Under the pieces are notes generated by a model. That model did not search any database and had not been told where the DNA came from. It saw only the letters and a list, made by a program, of their open reading frames with translations. The position numbers and the translations under genes were made by a program. A DNA stretch of 42,353 nt from Bacteroidaceae bacterium (GTDB taxonomy: Bacteria > Bacteroidota > Bacteroidia > Bacteroidales > Bacteroidaceae): positions 1-42,353 of the forward strand of contig JAGBPB010000030.1 in assembly GCA_017633615.1 (NCBI GenBank), read 5' to 3'. Below, piece after piece: positions 28,051 to 35,039 of the stretch (positions within the stretch are counted from its first letter, which is position 1; the number at the start of each line of letters is the position of its first letter).

Positions 28051-30877
28051 TTGCAATCTGTGATAGCCACTGCTTAAGGTCGCTCATCCACTGCTCCCTG
28101 TAAACAAAGTTTTCATTTGCACACCATCCGTGACCGCCCGTGGGATAGACGTGGAGCGCTGAACGTACTCTGTTGGACTGCAGTGCATTGTAGTATTCTA
28201 TACTGTTTTTGACAGGCACCAGATTGTCATCGGCATTTGCCATGATGAATGCCGGTGGGGTATCACGCGTAACCTGTTTTTCATTTGAGTAGAGGTCTAT
28301 GAGCTCCTGTGGCGCATTCCTGCCCAGAAGGTTGTTATGTGAGCCCATGTGGGTGAAAGTTTTGTCCATTGTGATAACCGGATAGAAAAGTATCTGGAAA
28401 TCAGGACGCTGCTCGGGGCTCGAATAATGTGTTGCGGCAGTTGCAGCCAGGTGACCGCCGGCCGAACAGCCCTGCACTCCTATTTTCTTAATTCCGTACT
28501 CATCAGCATCGGCCTTGAGCAGACGCATGGCCTCATGAACGTCATCAAGCGGAACCTCAGTGTGACCGTTTGGCAGGCGATACTTGAGTACAGCCAGTGT
28601 GATGCCTTGATCCATGTACCATTGGGCCATATTGTTTCCCTCAGAGCCGTTCCAAACATCGGTATATCCGCCACCGGGGCAGGCTAATACCGCCAGACCG
28701 TTAGGGTTGGGGGCAGCCCAGATGGTAAGCGTGGGCTGGGTCACGTTTGATACGTGCATGTCCATAACCCTCTCGGGACCGGATAGGCCGTTGCTGGTAG
28801 GAGCGCCATCAGGCCACATGTTTATTACAACGGTAGGATCCGGGATTTGTGGAGTAGCGGTTGTCTGTGCAGGCTGAATGTAGCGTGTCATCCACACCTC
28901 CATATTGCCACTACCGCGGTGTGCCCATGCATAATAAGGTATAAGACGCAGGGTGACTTTCTTGGATTTGTTTGTATTGCCGGCATAGTTGTCATACGCA
29001 GTGGTTTCAAGGGCGTTCATGGGATAATCACGTCCCTCAACTGTCATCTTTGTGGGCTTGACCTGGAATGATGCGTCGGCGGGGAGAGCTGTGCTCAGTA
29101 CATTGAAATCATTGTCAGTCCACTCAGCGCAGTAAACCAATGGTCCGCGTTCAACGGCAATCTTGCCGCGGTCCTCCACCACCTGACGGTGAGCCATTAC
29201 AATGCGGGGCTCCATATCAAAGTGGATGGTCACCTTATCACCCTTCTTCCACTTACGGTCTATGCCAAAGTATCCGTTTTCAAGTGTGGCCGATACATCC
29301 TGGCCGTTTACCTGTACGGAATAGCCCAATGTCTTTCCATCAGCATAACGATACAAATCTGTGGGAACCACTTCATTACGTACCCAACCCGGAATGCGGA
29401 TGTTCAGGCAGAACTGCCCGGGAGTCTTGTCAATGGTTATGTTTATATCGCCGTTCCAGGGGTAGCCTGTAGTTTGGGTCATTTGCAGGTTCTTGCCGGC
29501 AACCTTTGTAGTCAGAGTGTTTGACATAAACAGGTTTACAAAGACCTTACTGTCTTTTACAGCATATACGTAGCCGGGAACAGAAGGTATGAATCGGCAT
29601 ATGTTGCTGGGGCAGCAGGCGCAGCCGAACCAGGCCTGACGCTGATGCTGTCCGTGGCTCTCAAGCGGATTGGGGTAGAAGAATCCACCGCCATCCAGAC
29701 TTACGCCGCTTATTACACCATTGTAAAGGGCACGCTCCAGCACATCCATATACTTGGCATCGCCGTGAAGCAGGAACAGACGGTAATTGGTATATACGTT
29801 TGCAATTGCTGCACAGGTCTCGCAGTAGCCGTTCATGTTAGGCAGGTCATAGTTCTCTGTAAAACCTTCACTGCCTCCGGTGGAGCCGATGCCTCCGGTC
29901 AGGTACATCTTCTTGCCAACCATATTCTCCCATATGCGGTCAATGGCAGTCACATATGACTGGTCACCTGTAAGGGCGGCTACATCGGCCATACCTGAAT
30001 ACATATAACCGGCGCGAACTGCGTGACCTACTGCTTCATCCTGCTCAATTACCGGTTTGTATGACTGATCGTATTTATCCTTACGGGCTGTCTTGCCCTT
30101 GTTGTCAAGGAACAGTTTGGCCTCATCCAGATATTTCTTGTCACCGGTTACCAGATAGAGTTTGGCAAGCGCCATCTCAGCAATCTGATGTCCGGGTACA
30201 ATAACCTTCTGGCCTGGTCCGTAACCAATCTCGCGGCATACGCAGTCGGCGTACTTTATGGCTATATCCAAGAACTTGCGGCTCCCGGTGGCCTGATAGT
30301 GGGCTATGGCGCCCTCAACCATATGACCCAGGTTATAGAGCTCATGGCTGCCGCTCTCCTCAGCACTCCAGCGTGTGGGACCTGACCAACTGTGCGGATG
30401 CTCAGGATTCATGGTGCGGGCGGTATAAAGATAGCCGTCTGGCTCTTGTGCCGCAGCCACTATGTCAAGCACACTATCAATGTATGCTTCCAGCTTCTTG
30501 TCAGGGTAGGTTTGGAGCAGATAGCTGGCACCTTCTATGGTCTTATAGACATCAGTGTCATCAAACGGGAACTGTGTGGGGCGGTAGTTGCTGCTGTTGT
30601 CACCGCGGGCTGTCTCAGCCATCTTGGCGGCTGCATGTTCAAAGTTGGTGTAGCGGTCAGTCTCCTCACACTTGCTGAATGCAAGAGGTATGGTAACCTC
30701 ACGGCTCTGGCGGATGCGTTCCCCCCAGAATGTTTCTGGTTGAACCTTTACCGAGGTGAAAGGAACATTGCTGATAGGATAACTGGGCTTCTCAGCTTTC
30801 TTAGCTGAAATGAGGCCTAGCACTAATGCAAAGGCGGCCAACGGAAGCGTTCTTTTGAAGATAGTTTTCATACTCAT
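28046..30877 (-). CDS. GH127 beta-L-arabinofuranosidase fused to an alpha/beta-hydrolase esterase
   Basis: 943 residues with an N-terminal secretion signal. Residues 35-650 are a GH127 (DUF1680) domain: Glu353 and Cys355 (CETC) and Cys421-Cys422 (FGCACCPSN) match the zinc ligands of HypBA1, with Cys421 as the expected nucleophile. Residues 685-943 form an alpha/beta-hydrolase with CPGGGY as oxyanion site, Ser805 in GCSAGGH, Asp in NADDNLVP (883/884) and His916 in GGHGW. This resembles the acetylxylan-esterase-like family often linked to xylan use. One secreted protein could thus remove both arabinose and an acyl group from plant glycan. An ATG at 30871 is an equally possible start. It lies divergent to a tRNA gene; no susCD pair is present. 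Confidence 0.9.
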   Translation of the reverse strand: MSMKTIFKRTLPLAAFALVLGLISAKKAEKPSYPISNVPFTSVKVQPETFWGERIRQSREVTIPLAFSKCEETDRYTNFEHAAAKMAETARGDNSSNYRPTQFPFDDTDVYKTIEGASYLLQTYPDKKLEAYIDSVLDIVAAAQEPDGYLYTARTMNPEHPHSWSGPTRWSAEESGSHELYNLGHMVEGAIAHYQATGSRKFLDIAIKYADCVCREIGYGPGQKVIVPGHQIAEMALAKLYLVTGDKKYLDEAKLFLDNKGKTARKDKYDQSYKPVIEQDEAVGHAVRAGYMYSGMADVAALTGDQSYVTAIDRIWENMVGKKMYLTGGIGSTGGSEGFTENYDLPNMNGYCETCAAIANVYTNYRLFLLHGDAKYMDVLERALYNGVISGVSLDGGGFFYPNPLESHGQHQRQAWFGCACCPSNICRFIPSVPGYVYAVKDSKVFVNLFMSNTLTTKVAGKNLQMTQTTGYPWNGDINITIDKTPGQFCLNIRIPGWVRNEVVPTDLYRYADGKTLGYSVQVNGQDVSATLENGYFGIDRKWKKGDKVTIHFDMEPRIVMAHRQVVEDRGKIAVERGPLVYCAEWTDNDFNVLSTALPADASFQVKPTKMTVEGRDYPMNALETTAYDNYAGNTNKSKKVTLRLIPYYAWAHRGSGNMEVWMTRYIQPAQTTATPQIPDPTVVINMWPDGAPTSNGLSGPERVMDMHVSNVTQPTLTIWAAPNPNGLAVLACPGGGYTDVWNGSEGNNMAQWYMDQGITLAVLKYRLPNGHTEVPLDDVHEAMRLLKADADEYGIKKIGVQGCSAGGHLAATAATHYSSPEQRPDFQILFYPVITMDKTFTHMGSHNNLLGRNAPQELIDLYSNEKQVTRDTPPAFIMANADDNLVPVKNSIEYYNALQSNRVRSALHVYPTGGHGWCANENFVYREQWMSDLKQWLSQIAK

Positions 30878-30890
30878 TTAGTTGTCATTA

Positions 30891-30922
30891 TTGCAAACTT
30901 ACGCAAAAAAGCACTATCTTCG
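30891..30922 (+). promoter_or_regulatory. Promoter of tRNA-Arg (TTGC, 20-nt spacer, TATCTTCG)
   Basis: TTGC at 30891-30894, exactly 20 bases, then TATCTTCG at 30915-30922, close to the TTTG/TAnnTTTG consensus. The expected start, around 30930, leaves a short 5' leader for RNase P to remove before 30948. Confidence 0.6.
30894..30901 (-). promoter_or_regulatory. -7 element TAAGTTTG of the GH127-esterase gene
   Basis: A perfect TAnnTTTG on the minus strand, 16 bases upstream of the ATG at 30877, giving a very short leader. It overlaps by one base the -33 box of the divergent tRNA promoter. Confidence 0.5.
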
Positions 30923-30947
30923 CGGCCGAATAAGATTTTTCTTATTT

Positions 30948-31019
30948 GCCCTTGTAGTTCAATGGATAGAACGGAAGTTTCCTAAACTTTAAATTTGGGT
31001 TCGATTCCCAGCGAGGGTA
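30948..31019 (+). tRNA. tRNA-Arg, anticodon CCT
   Basis: A 72-base cloverleaf. The acceptor GCCCTTG pairs with CGAGGGT, its first pair being a G-U. The D arm is GTTC/GAAC. The anticodon stem GAAGT/ACTTT closes a seven-base loop TTCCTAA with anticodon CCT. The T arm TTGGG/CCCAG holds TTCGATT. The discriminator is A, and no CCA is encoded. Reads AGG codons. A terminator begins 11 bases downstream, so it is a single-gene transcript. Confidence 0.95.
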
Positions 31020-31029
31020 CGTGACAATA

Positions 31030-31072
31030 AAAGAGGATGACTACAGATTAGCCATCCTCTTTCAGTTTTTTT
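31030..31072 (+). terminator. Intrinsic terminator after tRNA-Arg
   Basis: AAAGAGGATG (31030-31039) pairs with CATCCTCTTT (31053-31062) around a 13-base loop, followed by CAG and seven T. Confidence 0.88.
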
Positions 31073-31112
31073 CTTCAAACGGAATTATTGCCTTATGGCC
31101 TTTACGGGGCGG

Positions 31113-31175
31113 TTAGCAAAATTGTAATGTTGTAATGACAATAAGTACCGCCGGAATAATTCTTAAAGCTTTCAT
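31113..31175 (-). other. Possible 20-residue hydrophobic micro-ORF or frameshifted remnant
   Basis: An ATG at 31175 opens MKALRIIPAVLIVITTLQFC before a TAA: a short basic start and a hydrophobic helix. The stop follows a run of four T (31121-31118 on minus). If one T were missing, the frame would run on as ANRPVKAIRQ to a stop at 31085, about 29 residues in all. No good promoter was found upstream. It may be a real small membrane peptide, a relic, or chance. The rest of 31073-31242 shows nothing else I can support. Confidence 0.2.
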
Positions 31176-31242
31176 ATTTACCTTTTTATATTAATATTAT
31201 CCGCATAATATAGTCTTTTTTCCGATATCTCTGAAAAATCTC

Positions 31243-31250
31243 TATCTTTG
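31243..31250 (+). promoter_or_regulatory. -7 element TATCTTTG of the GlsB/YeaQ gene
   Basis: A perfect TAnnTTTG 27 bases before the ATG at 31278, with a T-rich run at 31216-31222 near the -33 position. It rules out the upstream ATG at 31248. Confidence 0.6.
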
Positions 31251-31277
31251 AGGTGTTTAACTATTTCGTTTTATAAA

Positions 31278-31520
31278 ATGGACATTTTAATTGCTGTTCT
31301 TACTGGTGTGTTGGCCGGTTTTCTGGCCGGTAAAATAATGAGGGGTGGAGGATTCGGTTTCCTTATTAACCTTCTGGTAGGTATCCTGGGCGGTATTTTG
31401 GGCAGTCAAATTTTAGGCTGGCTTGGAATTCAGTGGGGAGGTTGGTTCGGAACCCTGCTAACAGCAGTGATTGGTGCTGTAGTACTGCTTTGGATTCTGT
31501 CACTCTTCAAAAAGAAATAA
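31278..31520 (+). CDS. GlsB/YeaQ/YmgE-family small membrane protein
   Basis: 80 residues (MDILIAVLTGVLAGFLAGKIM...), three glycine-rich hydrophobic helices and a KKK tail. The GFLAGKIMRGGGFGFLINLLVGILGGILGS pattern is the transglycosylase-associated/GlsB family, linked to general stress in several bacteria; biochemical function unknown. Monocistronic: its own promoter lies upstream and a terminator starts 12 bases after the stop. Confidence 0.88.
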   Translation: MDILIAVLTGVLAGFLAGKIMRGGGFGFLINLLVGILGGILGSQILGWLGIQWGGWFGTLLTAVIGAVVLLWILSLFKKK

Positions 31521-31532
31521 CACAAGCAGATA

Positions 31533-31566
31533 AAAAAGAGGCCGGCTAATAAGTCGGCCTCTTTTT
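31533..31566. terminator. Intrinsic terminator between convergent genes
   Basis: AAAAAGAGGCCG (31533-31544) pairs with CGGCCTCTTTTT (31555-31566) around a 10-base loop. A and T runs on the two sides suit both the GlsB gene and the mini-TolQ pair ending at 31574. Confidence 0.88.
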
Positions 31567-31573
31567 ATACAAA

Positions 31574-31960
31574 TCATATTCGCGGTTTCTGGGCGATACT
31601 GATAAACAGGGAGATAAGATATATTAATACACCGATAATCGCTACATAAAGAACAGGCCTGAATCCTATACCAAGATAGCCGTTGGACCACCCTTCTTGT
31701 GTACCGCTGAACCATTGAAAACTGTCACAAAGCTGCCTGAGACCTGCAGTAAACTCAAATGCCACAAGAATCATTGTAGCCCGCCCGATAGGCCTTACCC
31801 AACGAGGTGCTTTCCATGCCGCAAAGCACAATCCCACAAGAAGCAAGATCATAATAATGGTGTACGGAAGTACTGTAGGGCTGAAAATAGCTCCGAAAGT
31901 TGAGAAACCTCTATAACCATAACTTCCGTTCTGTATCATTTCTACCATTGAATTATCCAT
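31574..31960 (-). CDS. Small TolQ/ExbB-like membrane protein, second of a pair
   Basis: 128 residues with three predicted helices. It shares with its upstream partner the segment W-x-APRWVRPIG (partner: WKAPNWVKEIG) and the end VAIIGVLIYLISLFISIAQKPRI (partner: TLYGMMVYLVSVVVSLVQSPRK), so the two are paralogues. It adds about 20 residues at the N-terminus and a loop SFQWFSGTQEGWSNGYLGIGF where the partner has the TolQ-like core. The glycine pattern of the MotA/TolQ/ExbB family is less clear here. It lies 30 bases after the partner gene, in one transcript ending at the terminator at 31533. No ExbD/TolR-like gene is nearby. Function unknown. Confidence 0.7.
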   Translation of the reverse strand: MDNSMVEMIQNGSYGYRGFSTFGAIFSPTVLPYTIIMILLLVGLCFAAWKAPRWVRPIGRATMILVAFEFTAGLRQLCDSFQWFSGTQEGWSNGYLGIGFRPVLYVAIIGVLIYLISLFISIAQKPRI

Positions 31961-31990
31961 AACTGTAAATGTTTAAAGGTTTGACATAAT

Positions 31991-32311
31991 TCATTTACGG
32001 GGGCTTTGTACCAGACTGACTACTACTGACACCAGATATACCATCATTCCATATAATGTAGGAATAAGCATAACTTTTATGCCGCCGCATAATACAGTAG
32101 GTGAAACGTCACCTGCCAGAACGATATCGGTACAAGCCCGGGCGCATCCCATCAATGAACCTAAAATTCCCAAAGCAAGACCTATAAGGCCAATCTCCTT
32201 AACCCAGTTGGGAGCCTTCCACATTGCAATCAGGACTCCTACCAATGCTAGAGTAACAAGCGTCATCCAACCGACACTGCCCTCTACAAACAATCTAAAC
32301 AATCCGTTCAT
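31991..32311 (-). CDS. Minimal MotA/TolQ/ExbB-like membrane protein, first of a pair
   Basis: 106 residues from the ATG at 32311, three helices. The stretch ALGILGSLMGCARACTDIVLAGDVSPTVLCGGIKVMLIPTLYGMMVYLVSVVVSL resembles the helix 2-3 core of TolQ/ExbB/MotA proton channels (G-x-LGT-x-x-G ... GGI-x-x-AL-x-T-x-x-G-L). These families usually exceed 200 residues with a large cytoplasmic loop, which is missing here. The ATG at 32371 would add 20 residues but would overlap the promoter -7 element at 32357-32364, so the later start is preferred. Co-transcribed with the paralogue at 31574. Divergent from the LytTR regulator across a set of repeats. Function unknown. Confidence 0.72.
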   Translation of the reverse strand: MNGLFRLFVEGSVGWMTLVTLALVGVLIAMWKAPNWVKEIGLIGLALGILGSLMGCARACTDIVLAGDVSPTVLCGGIKVMLIPTLYGMMVYLVSVVVSLVQSPRK

Positions 32312-32356
32312 AATAATTCTGATTTTAAGGGTTGAACATAAAACTCTTTCTGACTG

Positions 32357-32388
32357 CAATGTTACGGTCAAAAACCGCTATTGCCAAA
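32357..32388 (-). promoter_or_regulatory. Promoter of the mini-TolQ pair (TTTG, 20 nt, TAACATTG)
   Basis: On the minus strand, TTTG (32388-32385), 20 bases, then TAACATTG (32364-32357), one base off consensus. The repeat cluster at 32393-32453 starts five bases upstream of the -33 box, a typical place for an activator. Confidence 0.65.
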
Positions 32389-32392
32389 TTTA

Positions 32393-32453
32393 AAACCCCT
32401 TGTAAACCCTTCAAAACCCACTCAAGGGGTTTCTGTCCGGTTACAAGGGGTTT
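32393..32453. promoter_or_regulatory. Candidate LytTR operator: three copies of AAGGGGTTT
   Basis: AAGGGGTTT occurs on plus at 32424-32432 and 32445-32453, 21 bp start to start, and on minus at 32393-32401. The outer copies form a perfect 13-bp inverted repeat (AAACCCCTTGTAA at 32393-32405, TTACAAGGGGTTT at 32441-32453). Two 9-bp direct repeats with a 12-bp gap are the layout known for LytTR-domain binding sites. Degenerate copies (AGGGTTTAC, GTGGGTTTT) lie between them on the minus strand. Confidence 0.6.
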
Positions 32454-32471
32454 CACAGTTCAAAATTTGAT

Positions 32472-32479
32472 TATCTTCG
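32472..32479 (+). promoter_or_regulatory. Probable -7 element TATCTTCG of the LytTR gene
   Basis: TATCTTCG, the same octamer as in the tRNA-Arg promoter, 20 bases before the ATG at 32500. The last AAGGGGTTT copy (32445-32453) falls at the -33 position, which suggests self-regulation. Confidence 0.5.
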
Positions 32480-32499
32480 CAGTGAGACTTTTTCAGTAA

Positions 32500-33222
32500 A
32501 TGAAACAGAAAGCAATCATAGCAGCATACTGGACCCTTATGATTCTTCTCACAGCCCTGATGCTGTGCAGTCTCTCCTATACTTTTTTTGAGTCCTGCCT
32601 TCTGGCAACCCTCCTGCTTCCCGGCGGCATCATCATCAGGTTCATGTTGCCCAAAATCCTGCTTGAGCCCACAAAAACAAAAAACAGGAACCTGCTGCTC
32701 CTGATTCTTACCGCCCTGATAGTAGAAATTCTGCTCATATTCATAGGTCATGGAATCCTGATAACCATCCGTAACGAATCATTCAATTATTTCTATGGCC
32801 CTGAGCCGGAGCCCGTGATGAACAGCCTGCTGGTCAACCCCATCTTCCTTACCCTGCTGCTTATACTTTTTGCGGGAGGCGACTATTTGCTTACTGATTA
32901 TCTGCGCAAGCACCTAAAACAGGCTCCTCCAAGCATTACCTTTACCAGTGACCGAAAGCCGGTAACTCTGATCCAGGCCGATATTCTTTACGTGGAAAGC
33001 AATGATACAGAGGTGTGGATTCACGCTGCTGACGGTCAGAAGTACCGCAACAAGACTCCCATCTCCCAATGGGAGAACCTGCTGGGAATAGATTTTGTGC
33101 GCATTCACCGCTCATTCCTGGTAGGCCGGCAGCACATTAGCAAGACCGATGTCGAAACTATAACCCTTACAGACGGTGAGATTCTCCCTATCTCCCGCAA
33201 ATACCGCGATCAGATAGTATAA
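32500..33222 (+). CDS. Membrane-bound LytTR-family transcription regulator
   Basis: 240 residues. The N-terminal part (to about residue 145) has four hydrophobic helices (AAYWTLMILLTALMLCSLSYTFF, LLLLILTALIVEILLIFIGHGILI, PIFLTLLLILFAGGDYLL). The C-terminal LytTR DNA-binding domain follows, with LIQADILYVESNDTEVWIH, VRIHRSFLVGRQHI and PISRKYRDQI. There is no receiver domain, so the membrane part probably senses the signal directly. It is divergent from the mini-TolQ pair, with matching direct repeats between them, so those genes are the likely targets. After its stop, a weak hairpin at 33230-33250 may end transcription. Confidence 0.87.
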   Translation: MKQKAIIAAYWTLMILLTALMLCSLSYTFFESCLLATLLLPGGIIIRFMLPKILLEPTKTKNRNLLLLILTALIVEILLIFIGHGILITIRNESFNYFYGPEPEPVMNSLLVNPIFLTLLLILFAGGDYLLTDYLRKHLKQAPPSITFTSDRKPVTLIQADILYVESNDTEVWIHAADGQKYRNKTPISQWENLLGIDFVRIHRSFLVGRQHISKTDVETITLTDGEILPISRKYRDQIV

Positions 33223-33259
33223 TATAATCAGGCTGGATGATCTCCGGCCTTCTGCTCAT

Positions 33260-33664
33260 TTACACAAGATTCAATTCTGCAATTTCAGAGGCAAACTCCT
33301 TCATGGAGTTCTCTATCTTTTGTGTTGTTTGTTTAGAAGGACGTCTGACGCCTGTTACGTAGTGACTTAATTGGCGTTGGTTAATTCCTGTAATACGTTG
33401 TAGTCCAGCCAATGAAAAGGCGTATGAGTAGTAATTAAGGAACGAAGCTACGTCATATTGAAAAACAAACTTAAGATCAGGAAAAGTTTTACCCTCTGCA
33501 GCATAGACACGTTTTATATCTTCTACTCCAGCTAAAAAATCCTCTTCAGTTTCCTTAGCCGTCTTGCCTTCACCAATACAGCCAAACTCGCAGTTATTAC
33601 TTGATATAAAGGCCGAATAATCTCCTTTAATGCCTCTTTCTATAGTTACTTTTACTGTTTTCAT
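33260..33664 (-). CDS. hicB: HicB-family antitoxin with C-terminal helix-turn-helix
   Basis: 134 residues. The N-terminal half is the degenerate RNase H-like HicB fold (KVTIERGIKGDYSAFISSNNCEFGCIGEGKTAKETEEDFLAGVEDI). Residues 80-120 form an XRE-type HTH (SLAGLQRITGINQRQLSHYVTGVRRPS), which would bind the operon's own promoter. The HicA toxin gene immediately upstream (33671-33829) lacks its 5' end, so this is probably an orphan antitoxin, a relic or a stand-alone regulator. Only seven bases separate the two. Its promoter may have been lost with the hicA start. Confidence 0.85.
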   Translation of the reverse strand: MKTVKVTIERGIKGDYSAFISSNNCEFGCIGEGKTAKETEEDFLAGVEDIKRVYAAEGKTFPDLKFVFQYDVASFLNYYSYAFSLAGLQRITGINQRQLSHYVTGVRRPSKQTTQKIENSMKEFASEIAELNLV

Positions 33665-33670
33665 TGCTTT

Positions 33671-33829
33671 TCATTTTATTCCTGCATCTTTTAATATACT
33701 TTTAAGAGTACCGGGGTTAACCTCCTCTGATTTGTGATGACTGGTCTGAAAATATCTGCCGGTTTTGGGACTATACCAGGTAGGATGTCTCCCATTATCA
33801 TCACATAATCTGCAACCAGCCTTTTTCAA
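33671..33829 (-). pseudogene. 5'-truncated hicA toxin gene
   Basis: The minus-strand frame from 33829 reads LKKAGCRLCDDNGRHPTWY, then PKTGRYFQTSHHKSEE and NPGTLKSILKDAGIK to a TGA at 33671. This is the HicA dsRNA-binding fold with its catalytic His (NGRH) and the GTLxxILKxAGI ending. The usual first 10 or so residues (like MKSSELIRL) and an ATG are absent. Upstream, the frame runs straight into the palindrome at 33834-33860 and then the stop of the esterase gene. A TTG at 33829 could in theory start it but would lack helix 1. So it is broken, probably by deletion or insertion at the palindrome. Confidence 0.75.
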
Positions 33830-33833
33830 ATGA

Positions 33834-33860
33834 TACAATTGGGGACAGACCCCAATTGTA
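33834..33860. repeat. REP-like palindrome (11-bp arms, ACAGA loop)
   Basis: TACAATTGGGG (33834-33844) and CCCCAATTGTA (33850-33860) are perfect inverted repeats around ACAGA. It abuts the stop codon of the esterase gene (TAG, 33863-33861 on minus) and marks the break in hicA. Without a T run it is a poor terminator. The GGGGACAGACCCC core resembles REP elements served by RAYT transposases in other bacteria (from memory). Confidence 0.7.
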
Positions 33861-35039
33861 CTATTTCCACTTGTAGTTGTTGCGCCAGAGTCCGGGCAGG
33901 AAGTGGTAGTAGAGCAGATGGCGCCATGTTACCAGGTCATGGGCTCCGGGAGCGTCATCGTCATATTCGTGCTTTACTCCAAGCTCTGTCAGCTGATTGT
34001 GCAGTGTGGTGTGACGGCCCATGAAGCCGGTCTCATACTGGCCTCCGCCTACAAAGAGGTAGTCAATCTTCTTGTTGACATCGGGTTCTTTGATGGCGGG
34101 AGTCTCATCAAGTTCTATTGCGGCACTCAAGATTCCTGCTGATCCGAACACGTCAAGGTTGCGCAGCATTACGTACTGTGTCATACGGCCGCCCATTGAC
34201 AGACCGCTAAGTGCGCGGGCGTGCTTGTCCTTGATGCAGCTGTAGTGTGACTCCACAAACGGGATGATGTTGTCAATCAGGTCCCTCTCAATCATGGGGA
34301 ATGCCAGCTCGGTGTGCTGCGGATGACTGCGGGTTACCATCTGGTCATTGGGGAAGCATACAATCATCTCCTTGGCCCTGCCCTCGGCAATCACGTTATC
34401 CAGGATCCAGTTGGCGCGTCCGTGCATGATCCAGGTCTCGGTCAGGTCACCTGAACCACCCATAAGATAGAGTACGGGGTACTTTTTCTTGGGGTTGTAA
34501 TTGGCCGGGGTATAGACAATCATATCCCTCAGGCCGTTAGTAACGGTTGAGTAGTAGTAATGGGTTGTCCATGAGCCGTGAGGTACACCGGGCTTGGGAT
34601 CATACCATGCGGGCTCGTCACCGTGTACGAACAGCATGCTGAACGATGGCATGGCTGCGTGGCCAGTGAACTGGTTGTTGGCATCGATGTTCTGTACTCC
34701 GTCAATTATGATGTAGTAAAGATAAATCTCAGGAGCCAACGGGCCTATGGTCAGTTCCCAGACGCCATTTGCACCCTTGGTAAAATTGGGGCGCTGACGG
34801 TTGTTGCCTACGAACATGGAACCGGTCAGCTGGACGGTAGTGGCGTTGGGAGCGTTTACACGGAATGTAACCGTGTGGTCATCATGCACCTCAGGTGACA
34901 GCACGCGGCAGTTATAAGGAAGTATGCCCTCAGGCTCGGTGCGCTGAGGGTCATACTGTATGTTCACTCTTGACTGCTGTGCCATCAGGGGCAGAGCGGC
35001 CAGCAGCAATGTTGAAAGGAAAAGTGAGCGTTTCATCAT
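33861..35039 (-). CDS. Secreted CE1-type esterase with N-terminal Ig-like domain
   Basis: 392 residues, signal peptide ending LMAQQ (about residue 21). Residues 45-140 form a CBM48/E-set-like beta domain (TVTFRVNAPNATTVQLTG, GVWELTIGPLAPEIYLYYIIIDG). Residues 155-390 form an alpha/beta-hydrolase of the CE1 feruloyl/acetyl esterase type, with Ser281 in GLSMGGRM and His367 in GAHDLVTWRH; the acid is probably an Asp near residue 326. Likely removes ferulate or acetate from plant xylan in the periplasm or outside. Its ATG overlaps the TGA of the double esterase gene (35036-35039), so the two are coupled. The stop abuts the REP-like palindrome. Confidence 0.87.
   Translation of the reverse strand: MMKRSLFLSTLLLAALPLMAQQSRVNIQYDPQRTEPEGILPYNCRVLSPEVHDDHTVTFRVNAPNATTVQLTGSMFVGNNRQRPNFTKGANGVWELTIGPLAPEIYLYYIIIDGVQNIDANNQFTGHAAMPSFSMLFVHGDEPAWYDPKPGVPHGSWTTHYYYSTVTNGLRDMIVYTPANYNPKKKYPVLYLMGGSGDLTETWIMHGRANWILDNVIAEGRAKEMIVCFPNDQMVTRSHPQHTELAFPMIERDLIDNIIPFVESHYSCIKDKHARALSGLSMGGRMTQYVMLRNLDVFGSAGILSAAIELDETPAIKEPDVNKKIDYLFVGGGQYETGFMGRHTTLHNQLTELGVKHEYDDDAPGAHDLVTWRHLLYYHFLPGLWRNNYKWK

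Noticed and set aside
33230..33250. Strong terminator after the LytTR gene
   Set aside because: The 7-bp stem has a G-U pair and no T tract; noted only as weak.
33671..33829. Intact hicA starting at a TTG
   Set aside because: It would lack the first helix of the fold, and the frame runs directly into a palindrome; truncation is simpler.
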